Positions 63,584-64,000 of a stretch of 64,000 bases of DNA are shown here, piece by piece. This DNA comes from Lachnospiraceae bacterium (GTDB lineage Bacteria; Bacillota; Clostridia; Lachnospirales; Lachnospiraceae): the NCBI GenBank assembly GCA_022845955.1, contig AP025576.1, positions 4,588,001 through 4,652,000 on the forward strand, read 5' to 3'. The notes beneath the pieces were generated by a model. It made no database searches. It was not told the origin of the DNA and saw only the letters and a list, made by a program, of their open reading frames with translations. A program made the position numbers and the translations under genes. Positions within the stretch are counted from its first letter, which is position 1. Each line of letters opens with the position of its first letter.

Positions 63584-64000
63584 TTACTTGGATGATACCA
63601 TCTCTTGCAGTTCTGCGGTAATTTCGTCACCTCCCAGTGATTTCCACTGCTCTACAAACTTATCAAATTCTTCAATAGGCTTTTCTCCTAAAATAATCTG
63701 TAGAAAGGTTTCATCCTCCAGCTTCTCCAGAGTTGCCCACTTTTTATCCATGGTCTCGGATTGGGCATACGTTGCCGCGTATACACGATTCATATGGTTT
63801 TCAGCCTGTACAATAGCATCCGCTCCCTTATACCAGCAATATCCGTTTGCCTGGGTCTGCTGAGCAGCCTGCTGTATCCCGTTTTCCTTTACGTATTCCC
63901 AAGAATCATATAATGGCTGAAGTCCTACATTCAGTTCATCATATGTAATTTCTCCGTCGATTACTGAATTTAACCCAATTGCAATCTTTTCCTTATCATC
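63584..64000 (-). CDS. Sugar-binding protein of the arabinoside ABC importer, C-terminal part only
   Basis: The last 138 codons of a large CUT1 binding protein; the N-terminus with signal peptide lies beyond the window. The frame is open to position 64000. The ending, with EKLEDETFLQIILGEKPIEEFDKFVEQWKSLGG, is the typical C-terminus of LplA-type receptors (compare PLDNFDQYVETIKSLG in the 27079 gene). By context it binds arabinose-containing oligosaccharides. Confidence 0.85.
   Translation of the reverse strand, partial: DDKEKIAIGLNSVIDGEITYDELNVGLQPLYDSWEYVKENGIQQAAQQTQANGYCWYKGADAIVQAENHMNRVYAATYAQSETMDKKWATLEKLEDETFLQIILGEKPIEEFDKFVEQWKSLGGDEITAELQEMVSSK

Overview
The window looks like a chromosomal segment of a gut-type, carbohydrate-specialised member of the Clostridia, most likely Lachnospiraceae. 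The reasons are strong AGGAGG-type ribosome binding sites, lipoprotein sugar-binding proteins paired with LplB/LplC-type (CUT1) permeases, very large membrane-bound AraC regulators, YesM/YesN-type two-component systems and a dense set of glycoside hydrolases. I saw no rRNA, tRNA, insertion sequence, prophage or CRISPR array. Assignment below family level is inference.

Left part (1-14 kb, all minus strand). A sugar ABC operon (LplB, LplC, binding protein) continues into two Gfo/Idh/MocA oxidoreductases, an ADP-ribosylglycohydrolase-family protein and an RpiB/LacAB-type isomerase cut by the window edge. Upstream lie a membrane AraC regulator and a group of GH5-like hydrolase, PfkB-type sugar kinase and SGNH/SASA-type acetylesterase. 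From 14 to 18.6 kb are a TIGR04076-like protein, a Crp/Fnr regulator, a Bce-type ABC exporter preceded by a repeat-and-hairpin regulatory region, and a small membrane protein.

Middle (18.7-38 kb, almost all minus strand). A YesM/YesN two-component system controls, by position, a binding protein + UgpA/UgpE-type permeases + GH43 operon. A long terminator-like hairpin lies between the binding protein and its permeases. A third transporter operon (LplB, LplC, binding protein) follows a sulfatase + membrane AraC pair. Then come a HipA-like kinase with a small unknown partner, a decayed regulator fragment, and a DUF234-type AAA ATPase with a 15-bp palindrome in its leader.

Right part (38-64 kb). 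MarR/NmrA pair with a clear promoter-operator, a helical-bundle protein, dapA, an alpha-/beta-galactoside-type operon (GH4, GPH symporter, GH2) beside an AraC regulator, an uncharacterised three-gene operon, a frameshifted YbjQ-family gene, recA, TspO, a PdaA-like deacetylase and HtrA. Between the convergent htrA and uroporphyrinogen-decarboxylase-like genes lies a 247-bp element with 76-bp perfect inverted arms, the most unusual structure in the window. After an AraC regulator, a DUF1232 gene and a stretch of gene remnants, the window ends in an arabinoside operon: binding protein (cut), LplB, LplC, GH5-like hydrolase, GH51 arabinofuranosidase.

Together the genes describe an organism that senses several glycans at the membrane, imports oligosaccharides through four separate CUT1 transporters plus one symporter, and cleaves them mostly inside the cell; none of the glycosidases shows an obvious signal peptide.
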